NCBI RefSeq assembly: GCF_009730915.1
Contig: NC_052475.1
Span: forward strand, 25,419,016 to 25,483,015
DNA: 64,000 bases
Source: Dioscorea cayenensis subsp. rotundata
Taxonomy: Eukaryota; Streptophyta; Magnoliopsida; Dioscoreales; Dioscoreaceae
Direction of reading: 5' to 3'
Shown: positions 36,247 through 50,610 of the stretch, in pieces
Layout of the letters: each line of letters begins with the position of its first letter
Position numbering within the stretch: the stretch's first letter is position 1
Translations under genes and position numbers: made by a program
Notes under the pieces: model-generated
Told to the model about the DNA's origin: nothing
Database searches by the model: none
What the model saw: the letters and a program-made list of their open reading frames with translations, nothing else

Positions 36247-39200
36247 ATGGAGAATTTCGTGCACGAAGAGGAGGAGGTCGATCATCCCGTGCGGTATCTT
36301 CCCATCGGGCGTTTGTATTCGCCCAGCCCCACCTGTATCAACACCAGTGGATCGTCCAAGATAATGTCGAAGAAGGTGAAGGCTCGGAAGGTTTTGGAGG
36401 ACGAGGATGACGAGTTGGGGAACACCGTCATTGATCATGATGGTGTAGATACTGTGAAGCTTAATTCTCCCGTTAAGCCGTTGCTGGTTTACAAGAGGGC
36501 GTCCAAGAAACATCGGTCGCCCTCGGATCAGACATCTTTTCTTGATAAAGTCTCACATCGGGCTGAGTTGCAAGGTGACGGTGACTCGTCCGTGAAAGGG
36601 AATGTGGCATTGAGCGTGGTAGACCTTGAAAAATCTGAACTTGGTTGTGATCGGACTATTGTTGGGAAAGACGCAAGGAAGAGGAAAAACTCGGTGAACT
36701 ATGAATTGCTTAGTCTTGGGGATGGCATCAGAAAGAGTGCTCGATTAAGTGGAAGTGCCAGCAGTGAAAGGACCAATTATGCTCATCTTAGAAGGCGTTC
36801 TCGTGGTGATTGCAAGGAGTCCAGAAGTCTTAGCAAGCAGAAGAAGTGGGTTGAGTGAGTATCCCCTGCATTTCTTACTATGATCAGCTTGTAATTTGTC
36901 CAGTAGTTTGTTCCCCAGAAAATTATGATCTCAGTGGCTGTGTTTTCCCTGTAGATTGAGCTATCAGGGTGTCGATCCACATGCATTTGTTGGTTTGGCT
37001 TGCAAGGCAAGCACCTCTTTGCATGCTTTTACTTCCCTGCTGTAAATTTTACATAGTTTAACCTTGGAATTCTGAATACAAAATGCAGGTTTTCTGGCCT
37101 ATGGATGACGAGTGGTACAAGGGATCAGTGACTGCATTTGTTTCAGCTTCCAATCATCATTGTGTAAGAGGCACCTCCTATCATTAAAAAGGATTAAATG
37201 TGAACTTTATGCAGATAATTTTACTATAAAAAGAATGCTTTCAAACACGTGGAGTGTCATGCTAGTTTGTTTATAATCTGTGTCTGTATATCGGGCTCTC
37301 TTAATTACTCATGCTGTTATCATTGAGGGCTTTATGGGGAGATTGTGTTGAATGATGCTTGCCATGCATCACGTGTATTTTGTCCTACTCTTGAATCTAT
37401 ATTCACATTTTTAGATTGATTACCATTATTCTCTTGCTATGTTTTCTCAATTAAGATACTTGTTCTGATTCTTGGGCTGATGTTTATAGTTTTACTAGAA
37501 TTAATTTATTTGTAATTTTTTATGCTTATGTGCTATTTGTTTAGCCAAAATTATATATATATATATATATATCCATCTGTCATTCATTCATTCAATATAC
37601 AGTCTATTTATGCAAAATTAATCACCTACAGGTTGAATATGAAGATGGTGATGTTGAGAACCTTGTCCTTTTGAATGAGAAAATAAAGTTTCATGTATCC
37701 CCTGAGGAAATGGAATGCTTGGATCTGAAGTTTGGAGCTCCCAATGCAGATAATAATGACCTAAATTATGATGAGATGCTAGCGTTGGCTGCGAGCTCTG
37801 ACTGCCAAGATCTTGAGCCTGGGGATCTTGTATGGGCGAAACTTACAGGTATGCTTGATTATGAGAAATATGCAAACTACTAAAACTTCGTGTTTCATTT
37901 TTCAGAATAATTGAAGATTTGGTTATTAGAGATGAGCTTTATAATCAGATCATCGTCTTCACCTCTAATCATAAATGAAAAGTTGTCAAATTTATGGTTG
38001 TTTAATTACATTGACATTTATGGAGACGTATGATGGTGAATAGGTTATGCTATTTGTATGCTTGTAAATTTTGGAGGACATAGCTTGGCATATGCAAATA
38101 GAAACTTCAACTGATGATGATATGAAAACAATGCAATTTCTTCCCGCAAAATGTTAATTTTGGTCTAACACAATGAGTGATATAGTTGTATTTATATGTT
38201 GGACAATTATTATAGCTTTGTATTTGGTTTAATGTCCCACCCTTAAGCTGAATTATATAAGAAGATGATGAAATGTGTGTGTGATGTTGAGAATGTCTGT
38301 TGATGACTGTGGAAGTGGAAGTTTGTTAAGATTACTGTGTCATAAAATCAAGAGAGACTAGTTGATCAAGTAAGATTGAGATATGAGACCCTTTTGGGTT
38401 AGTGGAAAATTCATTTTAAAACAATGGAACGTTCAACAAAAACCAAGACTTTGTTTTTATGATAAGCCATTTATGTGATGAATAATTGTCAAAGTGGATA
38501 GTAAGGATTGATTGAAAATCCACTTGTACCATCAATGTACCTTGATGTTATCAGGTCTGGTGGATGATTTGGGTGGAAGAAAATTGTTAGAGGCTTATTT
38601 TTTTTTTCTATTGCTGGAGTTTTGCATGAATATTTCTAGCTTGTGGTTTCCACATTTTCTATGTTTTTGGTTGTCATTCATCCTTGACCAAATCTTTTGA
38701 ACTTATTTCCTCAACTTCTTCATCTTTGACCTAATTTTTTGAACTTATTTCCTCAACTTCTTCATTTTTGACCAAATTTTTTGAACTTATGTCCTCATTT
38801 TCTAATCATTAACTTCTCATTTTCTTGGACAGGGTATGCTATGTGGCCTGCACTCATCATGGATGAATCTTTAATTGGTGGAAGAAAGGGTTTGAAGCGC
38901 ACTAAAGGGGATCGATCAGTTCTTGTACAATTTTTTGGAACCCATGATTTTGCAAGGTTTATACCTCTGTCACAATAGTTTTATAGAAGTTTAAGGTTAA
39001 GTGTTATCTTTCCTCATTTTGTATGATGTATAATGCCTTGGTTGGGGTTACTTGCTGATTTATCTTAGTTCTTGGAGCTTGAGTCAGCTTCTCCTTAAAT
39101 ATTACTTCAAATGTTCTTTATTATGTAGTTTGTTGGTAGTTTAAAATGTTATTTCATTATCTCATGCCATAATTTCTAAAGTTTCTTTTGATTATGCAGG

Positions 39201-42200
39201 ATCAATTTGAAGCAGGCAATCCCATTTCTTAATGGCTTACTGACTTCCCTGCATCTCAAGTGTAAGCAGACAAGCTTCTGTCGAAGCTTGGATGAAGCAA
39301 AGATGTATGGGTTATATTTGCTTTTGAATCTTCTTTCCATATCTGGTTATTTTGATGTTTTCAACATTTGATTTGATAATTTTCTTGTATTTGTATATAT
39401 ATTCATGTGCTTTTTTCTTTAAATTGTGTGTCATTTCATGTATATTCCCCTTAATATGGTTTGAAAGGTAATAGAGGTGAGCCTAAGATAATTCAGTCTT
39501 GTCCTGACCACAAAACCATCTTTCCATTGTTTTGTTCGTGTTGTTTGTGTCTATAAATTAAGTTTGATATATCTTAGCACTCCGTTATCTGACGTCATAA
39601 CACAACCTACATAAGCGATGTTTTTGTTTAATTCATTAAAAATGTTATTGGACACCCTGAACATTGTTGATTAAAATTCTTCCATTATTACTTATATGCC
39701 ACTTATTTCTGTATGATCATGGTTGTTTTTCTTTAAATTACTTCATGGTAATCCTCTTGCCCAAGGGATCAAGTGCTGAATAATGTAGGGGGTTGAACTT
39801 GGAACTTTGGTTATGCCACTCAAAGGCCTGACAAGCTAAATAACCTTTCAGTCTTTCATACATAAGAAGGAAGTTGTGCAGCAAGAGGGCATCCTCTGCA
39901 TCCCTTGTTCTTTTGAAAGAAGAGGTAACAAATGCTTGGGAGTAGCTTCTTTGTTGGCCTACAGAAAATGTGGCTGTGACTTGACTAAGATTTAGGACTG
40001 CTTGGTCATTTCTCTTTCCTGCCAGATTTAAGATATTTTGATTATCCTGCTATGAGTTAGCCATGTCGTACTTCATTTCTACATGTTAAGGACATATATT
40101 TCTTAGCTGTCTTTGGTTTTCATTACTTAGTTGTATTTTATAAATCAATAAACTATATTATTCAGAATGCGCATCTGGGTGAATAATTTGGAAAGATTGG
40201 GAAAGCATAACAACTAATTTTTTAGACTTTGATATTCACAATTAATATTCTTTTATTTGTAACACATGCCTTTCATGTCAGTTGTCTTCCTAGTTGTTTT
40301 CACAAGATAATTGTGTGAATATGGCCTTAGTTTGGTGCTTTCTTCTGCTTGAGTTTATCCTTCTAGTCTTCATATCTTATTTTTCTGAACTCCTACTCCT
40401 GCCATTATGTAGAATTTTTGTATTCAGCGTTAGTATACTCTTTTCTGTACAAACTAATACTTGTGTTACTTTGCTTTTACCAGATATCTCAGCAATCAGC
40501 AACTTCCTGAAAGAATGCTGTTGATGCAACAAGGCATCGATGCTAAAGAATGTAGTAGTGCTTTTAATGAGGATGAAGAAAGGTGTGGCTCTTTTGAAGA
40601 CAATTCTGGCGATGAAGTGATGCAGAAAGCTGTTGAGTGCATAAAAACTCCACTTGATTTTGGCAATCTTCTTCTTACCAACTTAGGTTATATTCTCAAG
40701 ATATTTTTAATATCGACATTTATAATTTAAATTCCAGTTAATGATCTCATCAAATTTTATAATATAGAGTGTGTTTGTTTGTGAAGAATGAAGCACATTC
40801 AATTGTGCTCTCTTCAGGTAACTTGCTTAATTCTTCATTCTGTTTTTCCATGTTGTAACATTACAGGAAAGGTCGTTTATGATTCAGAGTATTTCCATAA
40901 CAAGCAGTATATCTGGCCAGAAGGGTATACTGCATTTAGGAAATTTATTTCTGTAAAAGGTAAAACATTTTCCTGTCTTTATTCATTGGAACTTTGCATG
41001 ACGTCAATCTTTTATCTCCAACTGTGTTTCTTTTCTCACTTTTATGATGTTTCACTTGTTTTAAGATATATGCTCATAAATTTAACTTATTGCCATTTTC
41101 TTTTAGTGCAGATCCAAGTTTAATAGCTTCATACAAAATGGAAGTTCTGAGGAATCCTAAATTTAAAGGGCGACCAATGTTTAGAGTAACATTAGATAAT
41201 GGTGAACAGGTAATCCACTTGACTTGTACCTAAATGAAATGTGAATTTGTTCCTTTTGCTTTGGCTTCCAAATATTATCCATAAGAAAGCTTGTACAACA
41301 ATGTGATCTTCTTTTTCTAAATGCTCCTCAAATAACCTACATTGATGAATATATGGGTTTTTATGCAACATTCAGTGCAGATTAACATGTGCTGGGTTCA
41401 CCACAAGTGGGTCCTTTGCTATAGAAAAATAAGCTGTTGATTTTAGACCCTTTGGTAAATGATTTATCAGTGGGATTAGTTTTTTCTTACATGTGATTAG
41501 GTATTAAGCTCCAATTTGATGAACCTGCTTTACTCAAGCAAATTGTAAATGGTGGCAAATCCGTGAAAGAATCAAATTCTTGCATACTGTTTAAATAGAC
41601 TATGCTTATGAGTCCTCTTTTGATTTCAAACTACTGCATAAAGGTTAAATTGGTCTATGTGTGTCTGGTATAATTTGGAGAAACAGCCTTATAAACTTGC
41701 ACACTCTATTTAAAATACAATGTTTATGGTGTCTGCTGCTCCAAGAAATGCACTACCAATATATTGTGGCTGATCGTGCTTCTTAGTGCTTGATGCTAAG
41801 CTGCTGCCTCTAATCCTACAATGTAAACTTATTTGGTAGGCATATATAATAGTAAGTGATGTTAATTTAATTGAACCATTTTGGATGTTTGTCCAAGGAA
41901 GTCAAATTTGTCTCTCTTTGTTTGTACTTATTCTTCTTATTCTCCTGTTGTTAATACAACATCTGAGATGAATCAGGATAGATTAGGGAGTTTTGACTAG
42001 GACAGATTGATATTTTATTGGATTAAATAGCTAAACTAAGTACAACCAATTGGAAATTTTGCTAGTTGATTAGTGGTGAAACTAGATTGTACTGGTTCAG
42101 TGGCTCTTTCTAATTATAAGTTGACTTCTATCCTCTTTACTAGGACTGTTTGAAGCATTTGAAATGCATGAAGAATCAGTACTTCCAATAGTTAGGCCAT

Positions 42201-42265
42201 GTTTAGGTTCACCTTAGCTTGATTCCCACATCCAAATTTTGTATATAGCTAATATCTTGCTTTAG

Positions 42266-42299
<34 letters not shown>

Positions 42300-45200
42300 T
42301 GGAAAAGACTTTTTACACTCATTTGGTTTGATTGTCTACTCTTTTTTTTTCTTTCTAAATGTTAATATTATTTGTTTATGATGATGTGGATTGACTTATG
42401 AGTTGACTTCACCGACCTATATATATGGTCCTACGTTCACACGATCCTGAACTCTAGGAATTAATGTGAAGGCCTAGATATCTATTTGATTTTATTTATG
42501 TGGCTTCTGAACCTACAAAAAATGCTTGAAATGCACATGTTAATTAAAATCATTATTTACATGTAGCTGAACTGAGATCTCCATCCAAAATATAGGATTA
42601 TGTGGGATATTGAGCTTATACACATACATGGATTCTTTGTTTTCTTTGAGGTTTGGTTTTTTGTACAATTGTACATGGAAAAGGACATTATGCTCTATTT
42701 TGATTGATGGGAAAAAAATGAAGAAATAGAGAAGGAAAGAAAGAAAGAAAGATAATGGAAAATAAGGATATGACAGAAAACCCACATCATTCACTATTTC
42801 ATTTTCCGTTATATTTATTTCCTCCAATGAACTGGTTTTTTTTCCCTTCATGTCTTTTTTATTTTAAATCTCTATTTTCTTTCAACACAAATGCTTTTTT
42901 GCCTTTAACTAGGAGAAAAACATATAAAGTGAGCTTAGTGTATAATTTACGTTTTAAATAATTGCAGTTAGATGGTTCAAGGCTTTCATTTATTCCTTTC
43001 TTTTCTTAATTTTGCACCTTTTTCTACTCAGTAGAATCATTAATTGATGTTGATGCCATTTAGTTGTGATGTGCGATGCTGTTTTAATTCTATTTTTCTT
43101 GTAAAAGTATGTTGTCTTGGTGCCTGATGTGTCATGCTTGTGAATAAGCCATCAGGAATTTAGAAAGCACGCACAGTAAATTGTTAAAGAACTCAATTTT
43201 AGATGTCATGGAGTCTGTTTCTTTTTTTCTTTTTTAAAATTTCCACCTTATAAGGTTTTTTATGAAGAATCAAGATCCAGTATACAAAAGAAGTTACATA
43301 TTTTGAGCATCTTCTTCAGGAGTATCTCAATATCTTTTTCTCCCCACTTCATGAGGTGCTGATCTATTCTAATAGAAGGTTTTGAGTATTTTGTATGGGT
43401 TACCAAGAGTGAATTTCAGAATGCAGGACTAAGACGAGCAAGATTGCCCATGTCTGTGACAATCTTAAATTAATTGGAGCATATAAAAATGTGTTGACTG
43501 AATGCACGTGATCGATATTAGTTGAAGCAACAATTATGAAACATGCTATTGAGAACCTAATTGAGAAACACAATTTTATATGATATATATATGTATACTT
43601 AGATTTATTTTTGGGTGATTTATATTTTTTAAGTTCTCTTTCTTGGCATTAATTCTTTCATGACTGTAAATAAATGCTGTCTAATAGAGTTTGTTTCCTG
43701 ATATTTTATTTTATTATGTGTGGCAGATTGATGGACCCAATCCAACTATCTGTTGGGAGCAAGTTTATTCCAGAATAAAAAAGATCCTATTGTGTCATGG
43801 TCAGCCTGCTGAAATCGAAGGGAGTGATTTTCAACAGTCTGGTTCTTACATGTTTGGCTTCACGAATCCACAGATATCCCAACTTATCAAGGCATGTGTA
43901 AAACCTGCATTTAGATTTTTGCTATTAACTTTTGATTTATGATTTTCGTGTTGTCTGTTGTATAACCTGTTTGGTTAATAGCAAAACCTATTTAGGACAG
44001 ATGTAATTACCAATTACCGGGCGATGAAATGCTCTATCAAGTATCAATTAAACTGAGAAAGGGACGAGAGAGAGAGAAGATCTATTAATTTTTGAAAATT
44101 AAAAAAAAATCAATATATTAGAACCCATGTTTTGGCTTAATTTGAGAATTTTAGAAATTATTTATTTACTTATGGTGTTGAGTAGAGATAAACATGAGTA
44201 GTTTAGAGTGTGGGCTGGTTCAGATGAGGAATGGGAGGGTTGGTCAGCGGTCTTGATCATCATGAGGGGCAGATTTTTAATTCTATCTTTAGCTGTTAAT
44301 ATATCCTTTATCAACCATGTTGGCATTTAATTTCCACATGAGGATTGGTAAGTGGTCTTAATCATCATGAAGGTGGTGATATGATTGACTTCAAACAATA
44401 ATGTGCTAATAGGTTCTTCAATAGAAAAATCGAAACACTGCAACATCTTTTAATGCTCTCTACCAAGGTTCTGGTACAGAAAAGACTTGTAATGCCAAAT
44501 CAAAGAAACAGATGCTGATTCACTAGTTTTTAAATAAAAATAGTCAAACTAATAAGGTAAGACATTAGTTATTGACTTTCTTTTTATTACTGCCAGAAAG
44601 TAAGTGATTTCCATAGTTCTTGTACCTGGTGGACTTGTTTCAACAACTGATGGAATTGTCCCTATACTTGAATAAAATTTCATGATCTGACTGTCTTTTT
44701 GTGGTGTACCTTCATTTTTTTTCAAATATGTAATTCATTTTGATTTGGGAACCATTTTGTCTAAGCGCTTAGTGATTAAATTGGTAGGCTTCTGATTGGC
44801 CTCAAGTATGATCACCATTATTTTGCCTTTTGATGATTTAATTGCAAGGCTTTATTATTCCAGGACTTGCCAAATTCAAAATTTTGCTCCAAGTACTTTG
44901 GCAGCTGTCGTGAGTTACCGGTAGGTTACAGAGCTGTTCATGTTGAGTGGAAAGATCTTGATAGGTGCGGCGTTTGTCATATGGATGAGGTACAGTTTGT
45001 CTATAACTTATCTGCCTTTCTTGCTTACCAAAAGGAACTTAATTTTGTGAATGTATTCCTCGCGTTTGTGGGTCTTTCACTTTTAAACCATTGTGTAAGC
45101 TTTTCAGCAGCTATCATCTAGTTTGGTGAATGTATGTACTAGCTTTTGTTGGATTTATTCTGACAGTATTGATTTCCACTCTTCTACTGTTCTTTCAATA

Positions 45201-48200
45201 AGGAGTATGAAGACAACCTTTTTCTTCAGTGTGAGAAATGTCGTGTGATGGTGAGTTTTGGTGCTGCCTAATTCTTGAAGTATGCATTTTCTGAATAACT
45301 GATGACATAAGATTTCAGGTTCATGCCAGATGCTATGGTGAATTAGAACCTTTAGATGGAATACTTTGGCTTTGCAACTTATGCCGGCTTGGGTCTCCTA
45401 AATATCCACCACCATGTTGTCTCTGTCCTGTTACAGGTAACTTCTGTCCCCTCTAATAAATGTACGCTCACATTTTGTCACGCTGATCATCTATGTGGCA
45501 TGAGAGAGATCTAATATATTTGTTATAGGTGGTGTCATGAAACCTACTACTGATGGTCGGTGGGCTCACTTGGCTTGCGCCATGTGGATTCCAGGTGTAT
45601 ATTTGAACTAGATGTTATTTTTCTGTAGTTTCTCCAGCTGAACTAATTTGTATTATTCTAGTATTTAACCCGAAAATTTTCCATGCAGAAACCTGCCTTT
45701 TGGATGTGAAGAAGATGGAGCCTATTGATGGTTTAAATAGAATCAATAAGGTTTTTGTTTTTCAACTGTGTCAATTTCATTTATTGTTAGTTTTGGTATT
45801 GAAAATTTTCCTTATGAAAAAAGGACTTATTTCCAAACTGAACAATGAAAAAGTCAAGGCATTTGGGGAAAAAAGACCACTTGCATGGTGTTCTCACTCA
45901 AAGCTTCAAAGGAGAATTTGTACTTACTCATTTTTTCTTATGGATGCAGGATAGATGGAGACTTTTGTGTAGCATTTGTAGTGTTTCTTATGGAGCTTGT
46001 ATTCAGGTCTAGTTTGAAAATTTTCAATATCTTCTAGTGTTGATCTTATTCTGATACTCAATCTTATGTTTAGCTTCATAAAAATTATATGGTGCAACAT
46101 AATAAACATTTCCCGCTTTTTGTAGTGCTCTAATAAGTCTTGTCGAGTGGCATATCATCCTCTTTGTGCTCGTGCTGCCGGCCTTTGTGTAGAGGTATCC
46201 TTTATTTTCTGTTGCTTTTTTTCCTTCTTGGTCATCCCTTCTACAAGTTCTTGATATTTTTCTAATGTTCTTTGCTTTGCTATTAAGCTTGAAGGGGATC
46301 GTAATCTCCATCTTATGGCAACGGATGAGGATGATGATAATTGCATTCGCCTGCTTTCATTTTGTAAGAAGCATAGCCAACCATCTACTAAACATATTGC
46401 TAAGGAAGAAAAGCATACATTGCCCCCTCAAAATGATTCCAGCTGTCCGATATTCTCTTCATCTGGTTGTGCCAGAAGTGGTAAGTACTTGCAAGTAGCA
46501 CTGTCATGGAGCTGAGCCTGGTTGTTTCATGCATAATATGGTCTGCTAATGCTATGCTGGTACCTCCAAGTTTAAGGTCCAGAGCGGGACCGAATGGTCT
46601 CCAAAACATAAGTTGTCCTGGGCTGCTAAGAATAACAAGTTTTGACCTAGGCCTGTGCTTAGGCTAGTTTGAGCCTTACCCATCAAATGCCCTACTCATG
46701 AAATTCCTTCTCATCTTTTACAATTAATGAGTTCTTGTTCTAAACTATTTACTACAATCTATTTCTTTGAACTTTTGGTTGGTGAGGCAGATAGTTCTGG
46801 AGTGAAATTTATTTAGCAGCATTTGTCTGTCATGTTCTTCTGCTAAGTGTAGCATCAATAGGCACACTTACTATCCACTTACTATCCTGTTTAGAATTAT
46901 ATTTGTTTCCTTTTTTCCCTCTTTCGTTTTGGTCATAGATAAGATTTCATGTTTTAACAAGATGTATTTCTTCTAGCCTACCTTATTTTTAAAATCATGA
47001 TATTCTGTTTCCCTTTTTTTTTTTTGCTCTTGGTTTTTTCTTGCAGAACCTTATGTTTTCTCTGGGAGGGTAGTTCAGAAAGATTCCCAGGTCTTTGCAG
47101 CGACAACAGTGAAGAGACGTTTTCTGGAGGACACACCTTATCTGGTTTCTGGTTACTGCCAGAATGGAAGTAGGCCTTCTTCTTTGCATGAATCGGCTCA
47201 AGCTCTCAGTTTGTCTGGTGTTTCAAAATTGAGAACGCAATCTGAATCTTTTGGGACAATGGCTGAAAAGTATGAAAGTATGAAGGAAACCTTAAGAAAA
47301 AGGTTAACATTTGGTGAGCAACTCCCTTTGTTTTTAGCAACTTGGCTTACCATTGTATTTTGGTTGCTCTTTCTCATGTGACAAGTATAAATTTTTCTCT
47401 TTGATACCATATTTTACTATGTATTGATTTGATGACAATAAATATGTGCAGTTGCTGCCCTGTGAAATTCTCCTGTTTAGTTAATTGTTTTTCAATCATA
47501 ATTGCTATATCATTAGGTAATTGTCCTGCATCAGTTAATGTGTTAAATATGTCTGCAAATATATGGTCGATTCTCATCCTATTAGCTTAGGCCTTTGGAT
47601 TGAATAAAAACACAGCAAATTTGGTTTGTTTCTAACTGCATCTTATCAACTGCCAAACCTATTTGCATCCCATTGGCTTGAAGACTTGTGCGCCAGACGT
47701 CATTTTTCTTTTTAGTTTTTGGTTTTTTTGAGCTTTGCTCCTTCATCCAAAAAAACCTATTTGCATCCCTGTTTCTATAAAGTATGCCTTTCTCTCCTTT
47801 CTCTAGAAATTTCATACTTGATTAAAATTCTAGAGATACAGGAAAATGGGAATAGTTTGGGTGTTTACTTTCAAAACACTCTTATTTCTGGCATTGAATT
47901 TTATTTTGTTTGCGATATCTAGGGAAGTCAAGAATTCATGGTTTTGGTGTTTTTGCGAAGTGTGCACACAAGGCTGGTGACATGGTGAGCTGATTATAAT
48001 TAATTACACTTTTTTTTAAGTTCCATGCATTTAATTTTTTTATTTACAACATGGTGTCTATGGCATAGGTAATTGAGTATACGGGAGAGCTTGTGAGGTC
48101 ACCAATTGCAGATATCAGAGAACATAGTATATACAATGCATTGGTGGTAAGTTTTCTTTGTTGCCTGTAAACATGAACTTACAATGGAGTTACTGGTCAC

Positions 48201-50610
48201 ATGTACTGCATGTCTTTTTTAATACACAGTTTAGAATGTATTTTTGGTTTTTTCCTACATTTTATTGACTTCTACTTTTTTTTTACATGTGATTATATAT
48301 TTATATTAAAGAATTTTTGCCCTCTTACAATGCATGCATCTTAGGAGTTATGTAATTATTGGAATTTGAGTTCATGGGAGAGGTATGGGGAGATAAATCA
48401 TGCCTATAGGAGTGTTGGGCTCTGTCCTCACAATCAGGCAAGTTTAAACTTTAAACTTCAGCTCAGAAGTCACGTGTGTGATATTTTCATAGATTCTGTT
48501 TTATTAGAAAGGCAAGCTCTCCCAACTAGGACAACATGTAGCATTTTGATATGGCCAACTATTTATATTTGGTGGGAGACCACAACATTGACATAGTCTG
48601 TTGTTACTTTTGATATAATATCTTTTTGGTTTGTAATAGTCTAACTAATTAGATAATGAAGAAACCATTCCAAAAGCTATGTGGGTAAGGCTGTTTAACA
48701 TTTGTCAGTGATTCAGTCAGTTTTTGCCTATTGCCTGGCAACTTCTATGGTTTATAACTAATAACACCAACATAATTGTGCATCTCCCTGTTTAAATTGT
48801 TTTCTATTGAATGGGGTTTGCATTTGCCCAAAAGGTATTCTACTTGGTGTTTTGTAGGCTCGTATACTAACTTCCTCCCCTTGAATACCTTTTGGGATAC
48901 TCATCTACTGTATTTTGTTATGTCTGTATTGGTGAGAATATTGAATAACTTGCCAAGTTTTAAGTTCATGATTTATTTTTGCAGGGTGCTGGGACATACA
49001 TGTTCCGGATAGATGATGAACGTGTCGTCGATGCTACCAGGGCAGGAAGCATTGCTCATTTAATCAACCATTCATGTGAAGTAAGAAAAAAAAAAATATT
49101 CTGAAAAGCTTATTTAGAGCTAATGGCTCGTTGATTACCAAATGTTTTCCATTACACTATTGAATCTATATTATTTTATTTTACTTTATTTTTGACACTG
49201 ATCTAGTGATCAATAGCATTAGCATATTGGGCTGTTAGATCTTAAGGTTTTGAGTAGCCCAGTGATAGGTTTTATGCCACTCATCTTTTCTCCTTTATGC
49301 TTTAATGAAGTTAAAGCTTTGAATGTTCTAGACAAGATAATCACTACTTCATCACAGGCATAAATCATTTCTGAACGTAATGTTTGCACTTTATGTTGGA
49401 TGTTATTGTAAGACTATATGCGCAAATTTTGCAAAAATATGTCCTACTAATCAACATAAATTTAGATTTTATCATTTCTGCGGCATTCTCTGGTCACATG
49501 ATAGCATCCCTACACAGAACGCTTTAGCCAAGCCAGAGATTAGGGAGATTGAGAACTCAATGTAGTCTATGATAATTTTGTAAACTTAAAATTTGCTGAG
49601 ATTTCTTTCTTTGTATTTTTTTTTTTTTGAATAATTTCTTTCTCTATTCTGATTGATATTGGTTTCATTTTTCACTGAATGCCATTGAATTGGATATGAG
49701 CTAGATGTTAGAGGCTGTGTTTATGATAAACTTCTATATGTCTCTGTTCATTTTCTTGCTAGAGTCTTTTGTCTCCAGTTATGAATGCTTTGTATCAGTA
49801 AGATGTTTCTTGGTATCTGGAAATGCTTTTGTACCATAAGCCACTTCTCTTATGAGACCATTTTAGACTAATCACATTCTTAGGTATGCCTCATTTATTG
49901 AGAAATTATTTGTCCTTTTGTTACATCATATGCATAGTCCCACTATCATGCGTAAGAGAAAACGTTTTTTAAATAAAATAGTACACAATGTTAAAGTAGT
50001 ATTAAATATAATACAAACATGACACGTAATACTTGCAAGTTGCAAGCATTCATCACCAGTGTTTAACAGGAATATCTACAGTTGTGGTATCTCATGATGA
50101 TCTATAGGGCTGTGGAAAATATGGTAGTATTTTGTTGTGTCCATGTTATTTATATATATATATATATATATAGACACACATACATATACCTTGTATGGCA
50201 GAACTTTCTTGCAGAGTTATTATTTACTGAGCTCCAATTTTTCTGTTTTTTAGCCTAACTGTTTCTCAAGGATGATAAGTGTGAACGGGGGTGAACATAT
50301 CATTATATTTGCAAAAAGAGATATTAACCAGTGGGAAGAACTGACATATGATTATAGGTGTGTTCAAGAGATTACTCTTTCTTTTATCTTCTTGATTTTT
50401 GTGGGCGCTGAACTTTATCATGCATAATTTTGTTTCAGATATTTTTCAACTGATAAGCAACTGGCTTGCAATTGTGGCTTCCCAAGATGCCGTGGGGTTG
50501 TTAACGACATAACTGAGGTGGAAGAGCAAGTCACCAAAATGAGGGTACCTCAATGCGATGTGGTCCTACACAGTGAAATAGAAGTTAGTAAAACACCTGC
50601 ATCCTCTTAG
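36247..50610 (+). CDS. ATX1: Trithorax-type histone H3K4 methyltransferase (ATX1/ATX2-like)
   Basis: Methylates histone H3 lysine 4 in the nucleus. 24 exons: 36247-36854, 36955-37006, 37089-37163, 37632-37848, 38833-38956, 39200-39304, 40484-40686, 40867-40959, 41112-41209, 43727-43891 (or 43897), 44864-44989, 45203-45250, 45319-45436, 45529-45594, 45689-45750, 45950-46006, 46126-46194, 46288-46480, 47047-47313, 47923-47984, 48069-48146, 48985-49080, 50254-50357, 50439-50610. They join in frame to about 1,085 residues, matching ATX1/ATX2. Order: N-terminal motif (SKKVKARK), PWWP at about 304-360 ([15 protein letters not shown]), FYRN near 462-490 ([17 protein letters not shown]), FYRC near 500-575, PHD near 615-665 (CGVC...CEKC...CNLC), extended PHD near 670-815 (CCLCP...WAHLACAMW...CYHPLCA-like core), SET near 916-1030 ([22 protein letters not shown]), post-SET ([10 protein letters not shown]). 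Intron 2 has a GC donor. ATX1 versus ATX2 cannot be settled. Confidence 0.93.
38682..38806. repeat. Minisatellite, 42-bp unit x3, in ATX intron 4
   Basis: Three successive copies contain tttgacc(a/t)aat and ttgaacttatttcctcaac, with a strict 42-base period (unit marks at 38686, 38728 and 38770). The array ends just before the branch/pyrimidine region of the exon 5 acceptor at 38831-38832. Confidence 0.9.
42269..42297. repeat. (TG)n microsatellite in ATX intron 9
   Basis: About 14 uninterrupted TG units in the gene's longest intron (41210-43726), which otherwise shows no coding sequence that I can support. Confidence 0.95.

Noticed and set aside
39740-39910. SINE-like B-box (ggttgaacttggaac) in ATX intron 6
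   Set aside because: No convincing A-box, poly(A) end or target duplication could be defined.
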